Shown: positions 8,571-17,425, counted from the stretch's first letter. The stretch: DNA of 64,000 nucleotides from Polynucleobacter sp. 30F-ANTBAC (GCF_018882385.1 NZ_JACVON010000001.1:852942-916941), one strand, 5' to 3'. The notes: a model not told the origin generated them from the letters alone. Program-made: numbers and translations.

Positions 8571-8700
8571 GACCTATTATAAACATAAAATGTGTAAATC
8601 CACTTTTTAAAAGAGGATTTACACAAAAACAACTAAAAATATCTTTATAAATCAATAAAAATAAAAAAATGATCTTCTAATCAATCTTTACCTAGTGAGC

Positions 8701-9075
8701 TCATGCTTGGTCTAAATATTGCTGCAATATCAGTTGGGCAGCCAAGGCATCGTTACCGTCTTTAACCGAGACAGAGGTATAACGCTCATCCACCCAAACC
8801 ACTTCTTTTTGGAAGCGGCCATGGAGCTGGTTACCAAAGCGCTTGGCTTTTTGCGTCATCTCATGCTCGGCACCATCGGGATGGGTCGGCAACCCCACCA
8901 CCAATAGTTGAGGCTGCCATTCTTGGATAAGTCTCTCTATTGCTTTAAATTTTTCGTCTTGATTTTTTTCTTGAATGATCTTCAAAGCTTCAGCCGTTTT
9001 GGTGATGGTGTTACCAACAGCCACACCGATGCGCTTTTCTCCAAAATCAAAAGACAAGATGGTTTTCGTCATCAA
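8701..9075 (-). CDS. ruvX: Putative pre-16S rRNA nuclease / Holliday junction resolvase-like YqgF
   Basis: YqgF/RuvX family proteins have an RNase H fold and act in 16S rRNA 5' end maturation; a Holliday junction role was proposed earlier. The 124-aa protein has the first strand [14 protein letters not shown] (about 8-21), [17 protein letters not shown] and a C-terminal [10 protein letters not shown] followed by [13 protein letters not shown]. All of these are catalytic-core motifs with their acidic residues. Its ATG overlaps the stop of yqgE by 4 bp, which suggests translational coupling. A second in-frame ATG immediately follows the first. Confidence 0.93.
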   Translation of the reverse strand: MMTKTILSFDFGEKRIGVAVGNTITKTAEALKIIQEKNQDEKFKAIERLIQEWQPQLLVVGLPTHPDGAEHEMTQKAKRFGNQLHGRFQKEVVWVDERYTSVSVKDGNDALAAQLILQQYLDQA

Positions 9076-9674
9076 GCGTGCCCAGCTTCACTCGACAGAA
9101 AACCAAGATCAATACCCAATAATCCTAAAACGTTTTGGTACTTGTATTCATCGGGGGTATCAAAGATGATGTGGGCCATTTCTTCTGCGGGAGCAGGCAC
9201 ATTGAGCCAGCCATTCCGCGCGATCTCATCTTCAAGCTGACCCGCACTCCAACCTGCATAGCCTAAAGTCATTAAAAAGCGTGCTGGTCCATGACCAGCA
9301 GCAACCTCTTCTAATACATCCTTGGATGTGGTCATAGCTAATCCACCAGGGATCCTAAGGGAGGAGTTGTAATGGGTTGTATGTTCACCCTGCTTTTGTT
9401 CATGCAAGACAAACCCACGATCGGTTTGCACAGGTCCACCAAAGTAAACCGGTTCTGCAGCTCTAGGCTGGATTTCTAACTTGAGATCCACCTTGTCAAA
9501 AACTGTGGCCAAGTCAACATCGGTTGGTTTATTTATAACTAAACCCATAGCGCCATTAGGTGTGTGATCACAGAGATAAATCACGGTTCCGGCAAAGTTA
9601 TCATCAACCATGCCTGGCATAGCTATTAAGAACTGGTTAGCGAGATGCTTGGCATCTTCAGTGTTTTGAGTCAT
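9072..9674 (-). CDS. YqgE/AlgH family protein
   Basis: The 200-aa protein belongs to the UPF0301 (YqgE/AlgH) family, often encoded next to ruvX; its function is unsettled. Typical motifs are [28 protein letters not shown] near the N-terminus (given here as parts: [18 protein letters not shown]), [25 protein letters not shown] and [15 protein letters not shown]. It overlaps ruvX by 4 bp and is probably the first gene of the yqgE-ruvX-pyrRB unit. An SD-like AAGGAG is present upstream in the minus-strand leader. Confidence 0.93.
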   Translation of the reverse strand: MTQNTEDAKHLANQFLIAMPGMVDDNFAGTVIYLCDHTPNGAMGLVINKPTDVDLATVFDKVDLKLEIQPRAAEPVYFGGPVQTDRGFVLHEQKQGEHTTHYNSSLRIPGGLAMTTSKDVLEEVAAGHGPARFLMTLGYAGWSAGQLEDEIARNGWLNVPAPAEEMAHIIFDTPDEYKYQNVLGLLGIDLGFLSSEAGHA

Positions 9675-9785
9675 TTGTGTATTTTATTCGAAGGAGAAGG
9701 TGTAAATTAAAATCATAAAAATATTTAAATTAATAAATTAAACATAAAATTACTCATTAATTTCAAAGGGTTATCAAATAAATTA

Positions 9786-9908
9786 GAGTATAAACTTATC
9801 GCTCGCTGATACACTTTTGATCATAAACATCGCCATGCTAATGATTTAGGCATCCATTATGAGTTCAAAGATGCACATCAACTGTTACGTGATTTTTATA
9901 GAGGTTGA
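9786..9908 (+). pseudogene. Remnant of a TumE-like (DUF6516) toxin
   Basis: Read in one frame, this stretch gives EYKLIAR, a stop, then YTFDHKHRHANDLGIHYEF and KDAHQLLRDFYRG before a second stop. The pattern DHKH...YEF...QLLRDF resembles the C-terminal part of TumE family toxins, and the EYKLIA piece resembles an upstream strand. The middle and N-terminal parts are missing and there is no start codon. It lies 27 bp upstream of a TumA-like antitoxin, the usual toxin-first gene order. It is too short and broken to be a working gene. Confidence 0.5.
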
Positions 9909-9935
9909 CCTTGTGCTTCAGGAAGTGAGGAGTAA

Positions 9936-10283
9936 ATGAAAGTAATTAAAATTGGTATAGCACCACAAGCGAAAATACGTGAGCGCATGCTAGCTATTGC
10001 AAAAGGCGAATTAAAACCCAAGTCAACAGATCCTAAAATTTGGTTTACTTCCATGCGTTCACTATCACAAGTTCTCAGCGATGAAAACAGAGCTCTCCTG
10101 GAAGTAATTAGAACGGCACGTCCAGCCTCTATTAGCGAATTAGCGGATATGACAGGTCGAAAACAAAGTAATCTCTCACGCACTTTAAAAACAATGTCAC
10201 GTTACGGCCTTGTCACCATGGAAAAACATGAGCGCTACTTACGCCCAATAGCAAATGCAGAACGTTACCTAATCTCTGCTTAA
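9936..10283 (+). CDS. TumA-like helix-turn-helix antitoxin (HVO_A0114 type)
   Basis: This 115-aa DNA-binding protein is the usual partner of TumE toxins. Its N-terminus (MKVIKIGIAPQAKIRERMLA) and FTSMRSLSQVLSDENRALL fit the TumA family. The winged helix (residues about 48-105) includes RPASISELADMTGRKQSNLS and KTMSRYGLVTMEKHERY. An SD-like AAGTGAGGAG lies directly upstream of the ATG. The adjacent toxin is decayed (9786-9908), so the protein is an orphan that may persist as an autoregulator or as protection against related toxins; that role is inference. Confidence 0.8.
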   Translation: MKVIKIGIAPQAKIRERMLAIAKGELKPKSTDPKIWFTSMRSLSQVLSDENRALLEVIRTARPASISELADMTGRKQSNLSRTLKTMSRYGLVTMEKHERYLRPIANAERYLISA

Positions 10284-10402
10284 AAGTACTATCCTGAACG
10301 GATGCTCACATGCCTTGCATTGAGTTAATTTTTTATAACTGAGTATGAAACTATGGCTCAAATTAAATGGGTCGATAAGCTCATTAACTAGATTAAATAA
10401 AG

Positions 10403-10461
10403 TATAATATATTGCCTTTAATAAGTTAAATTTCATCTCAAAAGGTAATATGTTATCTTTT
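10403..10461 (+). promoter_or_regulatory. Probable hipBA promoter and HipB operator
   Basis: A TATAAT box (10403-10408) precedes hipB with a poor -35. ATATTGCCTTT (10409-10419) is mirrored by AAAGGTAATAT (10441-10451), which covers the SD and start codon. A second near-palindrome AAAGGTAA-TATG-TTATCTTT spans 10441-10460. This placement is typical of autoregulated toxin-antitoxin operators. No binding data exist for it here. Confidence 0.5.
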
Positions 10462-10737
10462 AAAACTGTCCCTGATGTTGCTCTATCCATCGCCAAAAGA
10501 GCTCAAGAGGCGCGCCTGTCACAAAACTTATCGCGTAAAACACTTAGCAAGATGTCAGGTGTCGCCGAGTCTTCAATCAAGCGATTCGAGATGAGCGGAG
10601 AAATCTCGATCATTTCTTTACTAAAAATAGCCAAGGCACTGGGTCACATCAATCAATTCGAAGAAACCTTTACACAACAGGGAGTGATTAGCATTGAACA
10701 GGTCCTTGCGAAAAAAAGATCAAGGGGTCGCTCATGA
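10450..10737 (+). CDS. HipB-like XRE antitoxin
   Basis: This 95-aa XRE helix-turn-helix protein is expected to bind and neutralise the HipA-like kinase next door and to repress the operon. The HTH spans residues about 12-60 (RAQEARLSQNLSRKTLSKMS then GVAESSIKRFEMSGEIS), followed by a short basic C-terminus (LAKKRSRGRS). The stop overlaps the start of hipA by 4 bp (ATGA). An SD AAAAGG precedes the ATG. Palindromic sequence around the start codon is a likely self-operator. Confidence 0.87.
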   Translation: MLSFKTVPDVALSIAKRAQEARLSQNLSRKTLSKMSGVAESSIKRFEMSGEISIISLLKIAKALGHINQFEETFTQQGVISIEQVLAKKRSRGRS

Positions 10738-12008
10738 CCGCACCAGGACTCATAAAACATGTCAAACGATTGGAAGTGTGGATTGCATCCAATCGGGTGG
10801 GTCTATTAGGTGAAAGCGAGCGTGGTGAAATCTGGTTTGAGTACGACCCTCTGTGGATAAAAACTGGATTCCCACTATCTCCCCTTGATCGTTTTGCACT
10901 AAAGGCTGGTGCATTCATAACAGATCAGCAAAATCCATTTAATGGTTTGCATGGTGTTTTCAATGACGCCCTTCCAGATGGCTGGGGCCTTTTATTAATG
11001 GATAGAACATTTAAAAAGTATTTCAATTGGGACCCACACGAAATTACTGCACTGGATAGATTGGCTTATATAGGCAATAGAGCTATGGGCGCGCTTGAAT
11101 TTAGAGAACCCATCACCATTATTGAAGATATTGATTTGCCATCCATCAATGATTTAGCAACCGAATCAGTATTGATACAAAAAAATACTCAAGAGGAAGT
11201 TCTGAATTCATTAGCTATCTATGGAGGCTCTCCCGGAGGAGCAAGGCCTAAGGTCACTGTGGCTTTGGAGAGAGACGGTGACTCTTGTATTTCAGGTTTC
11301 TCATCCATTCCTGATAACTATGATCACTGGATTATTAAGTTCAGAACTCAGTTATTAGATCCACTTTGCATGGGCAGAATTGAATTGGCATATTCCAAAA
11401 TGGCTAAATTAGCCAAAGTTGAGATGCCCGAAACAAAATTAATCAGCGCTCAAGTACAAGGCAAAAAAGAGGAATTCTTTGCTGTTCAAAGATTTGATAG
11501 GGTTGGCAATAGCAAGAAACATATTGTCTCTTTAGCAGGAATGTTAGAGATCTCACATCGAAGCCCCAGCATCGACTACTTAGACCTTTTAAAAGCTGTT
11601 CAATTTGTGACTAATAGTGATTTAGAGCTGGAAAAAGCCTTTAGGCTGATGGTTTTTAATGTGCTTGCTCACAACAAAGATGATCACTCCAAAAACTTTT
11701 CTTTTATCTATAGTGATGGCTTTTGGAAAATGACCCCTGCCTATGATTTAACTTTTAGTTCTGGCATGAACAATCAACACACAACGGCTGTTATGGGCTT
11801 AGGACTACCAAGCGCCGCATCCATTCAAAAAGTCGCCAAGGCGATGGCTATTAAAAAATCCAATGAAATCATTCATGAAGTTTACGAGGCAGTTTCACAG
11901 TGGGAAATAATTGCGTTAGAAGTCAACGTCAGCAAAAAAATTATCAGCGAATATAAGAAAGCAATTTTTGAGGGCCCGTGCTTTAAAGAACTAAAAGGTA
12001 TTTTCTAA
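10734..12008 (+). CDS. HipA-like serine/threonine kinase toxin
   Basis: HipA-family kinases arrest growth by phosphorylating a translation component (GltX in E. coli); the target here is unknown. The 424-aa protein shows the N-subdomain 1 start (LEVWIASNRVGLLGE) and the GVFNDALPDGWG motif. The Gly-rich ATP loop GGSPGGARP is at 164-172, the catalytic HNKDDHSKNFSF at 313-324, and the metal-binding DLTFS at 338-342. All key residues seem intact, so it is probably active. It is translationally coupled to hipB. Related HipA proteins also occur as three-gene systems, but no third gene is visible here. Confidence 0.9.
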   Translation: MTAPGLIKHVKRLEVWIASNRVGLLGESERGEIWFEYDPLWIKTGFPLSPLDRFALKAGAFITDQQNPFNGLHGVFNDALPDGWGLLLMDRTFKKYFNWDPHEITALDRLAYIGNRAMGALEFREPITIIEDIDLPSINDLATESVLIQKNTQEEVLNSLAIYGGSPGGARPKVTVALERDGDSCISGFSSIPDNYDHWIIKFRTQLLDPLCMGRIELAYSKMAKLAKVEMPETKLISAQVQGKKEEFFAVQRFDRVGNSKKHIVSLAGMLEISHRSPSIDYLDLLKAVQFVTNSDLELEKAFRLMVFNVLAHNKDDHSKNFSFIYSDGFWKMTPAYDLTFSSGMNNQHTTAVMGLGLPSAASIQKVAKAMAIKKSNEIIHEVYEAVSQWEIIALEVNVSKKIISEYKKAIFEGPCFKELKGIF

Positions 12009-12141
12009 AGCACCCCACCAACAAACATAAAATTTACCAAAATTGAATCTTTACTTAAGTTCAATAGAGTCCTGCACCTTTCTATAAAGATGGCTATCAT
12101 TTAAAGGATGAAAACAACATTGACTATTTGCAACCAATCCT

Positions 12142-13650
12142 ATGCCATCTAATTCTGGTTTAGTTTGGCTCCGCCGCGATTTAAGACTTCATGATCACCA
12201 TGCCATGCGCATGGCGCTTAAAGCGTGCCAACACGTTTGGGTTGTCTTTGTCTTTGACACAGATATTTTGTCTTATCTCTTAGATAGAGGCCTTAAAAAA
12301 GACCGTCGCATTGACTTCATTTGGCAGTCACTTCAAGAAATCGACACGGAGCTTCGAGCTAAGGGGGGCGGTCTCATTGTTCGCCACGGTAAAGCTACAG
12401 AGATCATCCCTCAGCTTGCTACTGAATTAGGTGTTCATGCTGTTTTTACCAATAAAGACTATGAGCCAGCTGCTATAGAACGAGATCGTTTGGTGTCATT
12501 GACTCTTGAAGATCAAGAGATTGCTTTTCATAGCTACAAAGATCAAGTGATCTTTGAGCACAAAGAAGTGCTCACCGGTCAAGGTGGAGTGTTCTCTGTT
12601 TTTACACCCTTTAAAAATGCTTGGCTAAGGAAGTTGCAAGCAACGGATTTAGATGCACATGCTGTTGATTTAGAGAGTGGGAAGTTTTCTCCAATTCCTA
12701 AAAAATTAGATTTGCCATTTCCATCACTTGAGTCCATGGGCTTTGAACCCACGGGTATTGAATCAAATATACCAACCGGTATGTCAGGCGCATCCGAGTT
12801 ATTTGAGCAATTCTTAGATCGCATGGATCAGTACCACGCCACCAGAGACTTCCCATCGGTTAAAGGCCCTAGCTACTTATCCGTGCACTCACGCTTTGGC
12901 ACCATTTCAATTCGAGCTTTAGTTCGTGAAGCACATCAACGCATGTTAGCGGGCAGCATGGGTGCCACCATTTGGTTATCTGAACTTATTTGGCGCGACT
13001 TCTATTTCATGATTCTCAGCAACCATCCAAGACTAGCTCCAGCCATTGGTAAGAAAGCACTCCTGCACAGCACGGCTGGTCATGAATCATTTAAACCAGA
13101 CTACGACAAGATTTCTTGGGAGAGTGGCGCCAAAGCACAGAAACTATTCAAGGCTTGGTGCGAAGGTAAAACAGGTTACCCATTAGTGGATGCAGCCATG
13201 CATCAACTTAACCAAAGCGGTTATATGCATAACCGCTTAAGAATGGTCGTCGCTTGTTTTTTAATTAAAGATCTTGGAATTGACTGGCGTTGGGGTGAGC
13301 AATACTTTGCTGACCACCTCAATGACTTTGATTTTGCGGCGAATAACGGTGGCTGGCAATGGGCATCTTCTAGTGGTTGTGATGCACAACCTTATTTCCG
13401 CATCTTTAATCCAATTACTCAATCTGAAAAATTTGATGCGGAAGGTAAATTTATTAAAAAGTATTTACCGCAGTTATCTAAGTTATCTAAGAAAACAATC
13501 CATGCCCCATGGACTGCCGGTGAGATTGAATTAGAGATGGCTCAAATTCGTATGGGTAGAGATTATCCAATGCCTATCGTGCAGCATGATGAAGCCAGAA
13601 AAAACACGTTAATCAGATATGCGGTTGTGAAAAAAGAAGCTGCCGAATAA
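12142..13650 (+). CDS. phrB: Deoxyribodipyrimidine photo-lyase
   Basis: This FAD-dependent enzyme repairs UV-induced cyclobutane pyrimidine dimers using light. The 502-aa protein starts SGLVWLRRDLRLHDHHAM (antenna chromophore domain, about residues 5-135) and ends with the FAD-binding domain. That domain contains SYLSVHSRFGTIS, WLSELIWRDFY, GKTGYPLVDAAM, MHNRLRMVVACFL and WQWASSSGCDAQPYFRIFNP, the photolyase signature. It probably belongs to the class I CPD photolyases rather than the cryptochromes. It follows the hipBA operon by 133 bp and converges with apaH, and is likely monocistronic. Confidence 0.94.
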   Translation: MPSNSGLVWLRRDLRLHDHHAMRMALKACQHVWVVFVFDTDILSYLLDRGLKKDRRIDFIWQSLQEIDTELRAKGGGLIVRHGKATEIIPQLATELGVHAVFTNKDYEPAAIERDRLVSLTLEDQEIAFHSYKDQVIFEHKEVLTGQGGVFSVFTPFKNAWLRKLQATDLDAHAVDLESGKFSPIPKKLDLPFPSLESMGFEPTGIESNIPTGMSGASELFEQFLDRMDQYHATRDFPSVKGPSYLSVHSRFGTISIRALVREAHQRMLAGSMGATIWLSELIWRDFYFMILSNHPRLAPAIGKKALLHSTAGHESFKPDYDKISWESGAKAQKLFKAWCEGKTGYPLVDAAMHQLNQSGYMHNRLRMVVACFLIKDLGIDWRWGEQYFADHLNDFDFAANNGGWQWASSSGCDAQPYFRIFNPITQSEKFDAEGKFIKKYLPQLSKLSKKTIHAPWTAGEIELEMAQIRMGRDYPMPIVQHDEARKNTLIRYAVVKKEAAE

Positions 13651-13717
13651 GCTATATAGCTTTATGTGAGGCAGTTTCTATAGCTCTCAGCCTTTAGATT
13701 TTGCCTCGCATTTTGGA

Positions 13718-14551
13718 TCAGAGGCCAACTGGCTTTTTTAATCCCTGCACCTGAATGAACAGTGGCTTTTTCCCCAAAGACATGGCGGTAAGTTGACCAC
13801 CCCATACACAACCTGTATCCAATCCCACCACATTCTTTTTCTTTAAAAGGCCTAAGGTAGACCAGTGCCCAAAAATAATTTTGGCGTCTTGAGTTTTTCT
13901 ATTCGGAACTTCAAACCAAGGCATGTATCCTTTAGGCGCATCACCAGCGCCCTCTTTACTCTCAAACTCCATCACACCTTTAGTGGTGCAAAAACGCAAT
14001 CTGGTTAAAGAATTAATAATGACTCTTAAGCGCTCTGCGCCTTTGAGTTTGTCATTCCATTGATTCGGTGTGTTGCCATACATGTCTATCAACGACTTGG
14101 CATAATTTTTATGGCGCAAGACTTTTTCTAACTCATGAGCGAGCTCAAGAGCTTTAGTGACACTCCACTGCGGCAAGATGCCTGCGTGCACAAAAAGAGT
14201 ATTTAAGTTTTCTTTACCACTGTACAAAGCCATCGGGCGATGCCTTAACCACTCAATCAATTCTTTTCTATCCGGTGCTTTGAGAATGTCATCCAGAGTA
14301 TCCAAAGACTTCGGCCCTCTGATACCTGCATCTCTCGCGAGCAAATGTAAGTCATGATTACCCAAGATACATTCTGCTTGTCCTGCCTCTTGCAATGCCT
14401 TAAGAGTTCGCAATGCACCCAAAGAGTCTGGACCGCGATTCACCAAATCACCCACACAAATGATTTTTGAGTCTTTGGGTAATTTTTTGATGAGCTGCTT
14501 CAGCTGCTGATTGCAGCCTTGGACATCACCTATGGCAAATATATCGTTCAT
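13718..14551 (-). CDS. apaH: Symmetrical bis(5'-nucleosyl)-tetraphosphatase
   Basis: ApaH cleaves Ap4A to two ADP and can remove Np4 caps from RNA. The 277-aa protein has the metallophosphatase motifs FAIGDVQGCNQQL (4-16), GDLVNRGPDS (about 35-44) and LGNHDLHLLA, plus LFVHAGILPQW and GHWSTLGL further on. These are the metal ligands of the PPP-type phosphatase fold. It converges with phrB. The upstream side is AT-rich and divergent from the small membrane-protein gene at 14645. Confidence 0.95.
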   Translation of the reverse strand: MNDIFAIGDVQGCNQQLKQLIKKLPKDSKIICVGDLVNRGPDSLGALRTLKALQEAGQAECILGNHDLHLLARDAGIRGPKSLDTLDDILKAPDRKELIEWLRHRPMALYSGKENLNTLFVHAGILPQWSVTKALELAHELEKVLRHKNYAKSLIDMYGNTPNQWNDKLKGAERLRVIINSLTRLRFCTTKGVMEFESKEGAGDAPKGYMPWFEVPNRKTQDAKIIFGHWSTLGLLKKKNVVGLDTGCVWGGQLTAMSLGKKPLFIQVQGLKKPVGL

Positions 14552-14610
14552 ATACCTCTCAGTTTAATGGGTGATGATTTTGATGATTTGATTTTTTCAT
14601 TATAAAAAGT

Positions 14611-14627
14611 ATAAGATATTGTCTTAT
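14611..14627 (+). promoter_or_regulatory. Inverted repeat in the apaH/DUF1640-like intergenic region
   Basis: ATAAGA-TATTG-TCTTAT lies 18 bp before the start of the small membrane-protein gene, next to AT-rich sequence with TATAAAAAG and TATAAG that could serve as -10 elements. It may be an operator. Only the symmetry is seen. Confidence 0.3.
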
Positions 14628-14644
14628 CAACACCGCCCATTCTC

Positions 14645-14899
14645 ATGAAATTTAATTCTTTACTCTTTTCAGACCCCCTCGAACAAAAGGGTTTTTCTGT
14701 AGAACAAGCAAAAGGTATTGCTTACGGTGCTTTTGAGTGCTTTGACATAGAAAAACTAGCAACAAAAGATGAAATAAAGCATCTAGCTACAAAAGAAGAT
14801 CTCGCAAGATCTATCCACACTTTGTTCATGCAACTATTAGGCGTCATCATTGGAGTGCAAACAGTGATGATTGGCCTGATGTTTTTCTTACATCGATAA
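14645..14899 (+). CDS. Small DUF1640-like coiled-coil membrane protein (copy 1)
   Basis: This 84-aa protein begins MKFNSLLFSDPLEQKGFSVE. It has an amphipathic QAKGIAYGAFECF segment, two LATK-type repeats (KLATKDEIKHLATKEDL) and one C-terminal membrane helix (about 62-82). The pattern LxxxGFxxxQAxxIA plus ATKxDL plus a terminal TM is that of the DUF1640/CCDC90-like family, whose bacterial function is unknown. A second copy starts 12 bp downstream with the same first six residues, suggesting tandem duplication followed by divergence. Confidence 0.72.
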   Translation: MKFNSLLFSDPLEQKGFSVEQAKGIAYGAFECFDIEKLATKDEIKHLATKEDLARSIHTLFMQLLGVIIGVQTVMIGLMFFLHR

Positions 14900-14910
14900 A
14901 TCAAAACTAA

Positions 14911-15198
14911 ATGAAATTTAATTCTTTAAAATACTCTAAAAAATTACGCCTTGCCGGCTTTAACGAAAACCAATCAGAAATATTGGCTGAGGGCTTTCAC
15001 GAGCACATCTCTTACCAAGAAGTAGCCAAGAAAAGCGATCTCGTTCAATTAGATAAGAAAATAGATGTGGTAGAAATTCGTCTTGAAAAATCAATCGCAG
15101 ATCTTGGCACGAAACTAACGACTTTCATTTGCGCCAGCTCATTCTCAGTCATGACAATCTTGCTGGCTTTTATGATGTTTTTACATAGCGGCAAATGA
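14911..15198 (+). CDS. Small DUF1640-like coiled-coil membrane protein (copy 2)
   Basis: This 95-aa protein again begins MKFNSL, with [18 protein letters not shown] matching the first family segment. A charged coiled coil follows ([20 protein letters not shown]), and the C-terminal membrane helix is at about 70-91. It lies 11 bp after copy 1 and is probably co-transcribed with it. Its last 18 bp overlap the 3' end of hemL, which is read from the other strand, so there is no room for a separate terminator between them. Confidence 0.7.
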   Translation: MKFNSLKYSKKLRLAGFNENQSEILAEGFHEHISYQEVAKKSDLVQLDKKIDVVEIRLEKSIADLGTKLTTFICASSFSVMTILLAFMMFLHSGK

Positions 15199-16473
15199 TT
15201 TTTCTGCTGCTTTGAACATTTCATCAAGAACTGCATCATCGTGTGCAATTGATAAGAAACCAGCTTCATAGGCAGATGGGGCTAAATACACACCATTGTC
15301 TAGCATCAAATGGAAGAATTTCTTGAACGCTTCAATATCACTGGCAGTGACTGCAGCATAAGAAGTTGGTACCTCTTTAGAGAAATACAAACCAAACATA
15401 CCACCCACGCTATCCACTGAGAATGGAACTCCTGCCTGATTAGCTCGTTCTTGCATACCATTCACAAACTTTTTAGTTTGAGCGGTCAAACAATCAAAAA
15501 AGCCTGGTCGAGTAATGATATCTAGGTTGGCTAATCCAGCAGCAACTGCCAATGGATTACCGGACAAAGTACCTGCTTGATAAACATTACCTAAAGGGGC
15601 TAATTTATTCATGATGTCAGCACGGCCACCAAAGGCAGCCATTGGCATACCACCGCCCATGACCTTACCTAAGCAAGTTAAATCTGGTTTGATGCCATGC
15701 AAACTTTGTGCACCACCCAAAGCCACTCTAAAACCAGTCATCACTTCGTCATAAATGAGAACCGCACCTTCTTTGGTCGTGAGATCACGCATTGCTTTAA
15801 CAAAGGCAGAGCTTGGCTGAATCAAATTCATATTGCCTGCTATTGGTTCAACAATCAGTGCTGCAATCTTGCCAGCATTCTGCTTGAAAGCCACCTCAAG
15901 CGCTTCCACATCATTGAATGGCAGCACCAATGTGTGCTTCACTAAATCTTGTGGAACCCCACCTGATGATGGTGCATTTTGTGTGCTATCAGCAAAAGTC
16001 AACATACCTGAACCAGCTTTGACCAATAAGCTATCAGCATGACCATGGTAGCAACCTTCAAATTTAATGATCAGATCGCGGCCAGTAAAACCGCGCGCTA
16101 AACGCAAAGCACTCATCGTGGCTTCTGTACCGCTGGAAACCAAACGCACTTGCTCAATACTCGGAACCAATTGACAGATACGCTCTGCCATCACAATTTC
16201 ACCTTCAGTTGGAGCACCATAACTAAAACTATGAACTGCAGCCTCTTGCAGAGCCTTCACAACCTCTGGATGAGCATGACCAACAATCATCGGACCCCAT
16301 GAGCCAATACAGTCGATATATCGCTTATCGTCTGCATCCCAAAAATAAGCGCCTTGCGCACGCTTGATAAAGCGTGGCACGCCACCCACCTGACGGAACG
16401 CTCTAACTGGAGAGTTCACGCCACCAGGTGTGGTTTTTTGGGCTCTTAGGAAAAGTTCTTCGTTTTTGCTCAT
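15181..16473 (-). CDS. hemL: Glutamate-1-semialdehyde 2,1-aminomutase
   Basis: HemL is a PLP enzyme that converts glutamate-1-semialdehyde to 5-aminolevulinate, the tetrapyrrole precursor of the C5 pathway. The 430-aa protein starts [20 protein letters not shown] and contains [35 protein letters not shown] and [20 protein letters not shown]. The PLP-lysine segment [19 protein letters not shown] and [15 protein letters not shown] are also present. Start and length match the family. In related genomes rubredoxin lies close by; here three accessory genes separate them. Confidence 0.97.
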   Translation of the reverse strand: MSKNEELFLRAQKTTPGGVNSPVRAFRQVGGVPRFIKRAQGAYFWDADDKRYIDCIGSWGPMIVGHAHPEVVKALQEAAVHSFSYGAPTEGEIVMAERICQLVPSIEQVRLVSSGTEATMSALRLARGFTGRDLIIKFEGCYHGHADSLLVKAGSGMLTFADSTQNAPSSGGVPQDLVKHTLVLPFNDVEALEVAFKQNAGKIAALIVEPIAGNMNLIQPSSAFVKAMRDLTTKEGAVLIYDEVMTGFRVALGGAQSLHGIKPDLTCLGKVMGGGMPMAAFGGRADIMNKLAPLGNVYQAGTLSGNPLAVAAGLANLDIITRPGFFDCLTAQTKKFVNGMQERANQAGVPFSVDSVGGMFGLYFSKEVPTSYAAVTASDIEAFKKFFHLMLDNGVYLAPSAYEAGFLSIAHDDAVLDEMFKAAEKSFAAM

Positions 16474-16506
16474 GATTTGATCTTTAATTATTTTGGACTA
16501 CCAACA

Positions 16507-16791
16507 CTATAACGAATTTGGCCATTTTCTTGATGTATGAAGCAATCTGATGATATCTAAGCAGCTTTCTTTAATTAAATAAACAAGAATGTATTGGAAT
16601 TTTTTAAGAATAAATTCTCTTGTCTCGCTGACTCTACCGATTCGCCCTAGCTCTGGATATTTTTTTACCAGATCAATACTTTTTTCAACTTCATGTAAAA
16701 AGGCATCTTCGATTGATGGACTTATTTTATTTAGATAATTTGCTTCGTTTTCAATATCTTTTAATGCACTCTTAGTCCAATTAACCCACAT
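16507..16791 (-). CDS. RelE/ParE-type toxin
   Basis: This 94-aa protein shows the ParE pattern: WTKSALKDIENEANYLNK, EKSIDLVKKYPELGRIGRV then SETREFILKKFQYILVYLI and IIRLLHTSRKWP at the C-terminus. ParE-type toxins inhibit DNA gyrase, while RelE relatives cut mRNA; the sequence suits ParE better. The frame is open to 16836, but the ATG at 16789-16791 (MWVNWTKSAL) fits the family and gives an 11-bp overlap with the antitoxin stop, as expected for a coupled pair. Confidence 0.85.
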   Translation of the reverse strand: MWVNWTKSALKDIENEANYLNKISPSIEDAFLHEVEKSIDLVKKYPELGRIGRVSETREFILKKFQYILVYLIKESCLDIIRLLHTSRKWPNSL

Positions 16792-17017
16792 TTTTTTTAA
16801 ACACTCTTTTGATAGTTTCTTCATCAGCATAATCATTATTCATGGACTCATTAACACCCTGAATAATTTGCTCATGACGCCAGAGTTCCAAGTCTAAATA
16901 TTGACTGATTGCTTCCTCCGCCAAACCTTCAGATGACTTTTTACGGATAAGCGAGAGCTTATCTAGCTTCTCTTTAATTTCTTTCGCGAGTTTAAGAGTT
17001 AATTCTGTATCAGGCAT
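16781..17017 (-). CDS. ParD/CopG-type ribbon-helix-helix antitoxin
   Basis: This 78-aa protein starts MPDTELTLKLAKEIKEKLDK and continues with SSEGLAEEAISQYLDLELW, the ribbon-helix-helix pattern of ParD/CopG antitoxins. The acidic C-terminal half should wrap around the toxin. An ATG also exists at 17050, but the ATG at 17017 is preferred: AAAGG stands 6 nt before it, and the upstream stretch contains the palindrome AATGTATACATT (17040-17051), which looks like the operator rather than coding sequence. Confidence 0.83.
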   Translation of the reverse strand: MPDTELTLKLAKEIKEKLDKLSLIRKKSSEGLAEEAISQYLDLELWRHEQIIQGVNESMNNDYADEETIKRVFKKNVG

Positions 17018-17039
17018 CCAGAACCTTTGATTGATATTT

Positions 17040-17051
17040 AATGTATACATT
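17040..17051. promoter_or_regulatory. Candidate operator of the ParDE-type pair
   Basis: The perfect palindrome AATGTATACATT lies 22 bp upstream of the antitoxin start, with a further TGTAT half-site alongside. Ribbon-helix-helix antitoxins commonly bind TGTA/TACA half-sites. The function is inferred. Confidence 0.4.
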
Positions 17052-17107
17052 GTATTTATATCACTCCTTGTTGACTATCTACATTTGTTCAATAAGTATT
17101 AATTCCA

Positions 17108-17425
17108 TTACCACCAAGCGTAAGTGGCTGAATACTTGTGCCTTATGTTTAATACTGGCTCATAATCAGAATTTTTAATCCATTGATGCATTTGCCTTAA
17201 ATTGTGAGAGCTACTTTTCTTCTTAAAAATTTTCCTGAACCAAGTAGGTGCGCCACTGAACATTGTTTGCTGACTATCTGAATGAAATTTTCTAATCGCC
17301 CTTCTTCCCTCTTTTGAACCTTGGTCAAGCAGGGTAACTCTTTGTCGAGACATATCAATTCTGTCATCTCTTAAAACCCAGTAGTATTCGTAAGTAGCAT
17401 TCTTTCTTCTAAAACTTCTAGACAT
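17108..17425 (-). CDS. Hypothetical basic protein, unrecognised
   Basis: This 105-aa, strongly basic protein is rich in aromatic residues. It starts MSRSFRRKNATYEYYWVLRD, has an RRAIRKFHSDSQQ segment, a KIFKKKSSS patch and ends YSATYAWW. There is no signal peptide or membrane helix. No family was recognised; the style is like small phage or plasmid proteins that may bind nucleic acid. An SD (AAGGAAAG) directly precedes the ATG, and a perfect 25-nt palindrome lies 60 bp upstream (17485-17509), which supports an expressed and regulated gene. It sits in the accessory block between rubredoxin and hemL. Confidence 0.6.
   Translation of the reverse strand: MSRSFRRKNATYEYYWVLRDDRIDMSRQRVTLLDQGSKEGRRAIRKFHSDSQQTMFSGAPTWFRKIFKKKSSSHNLRQMHQWIKNSDYEPVLNIRHKYSATYAWW

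Noticed and set aside
13649..13662. Terminator AAGCTATATAGCTT after phrB
   Set aside because: The stem is short and AT-rich with a two-base centre and no T-run.
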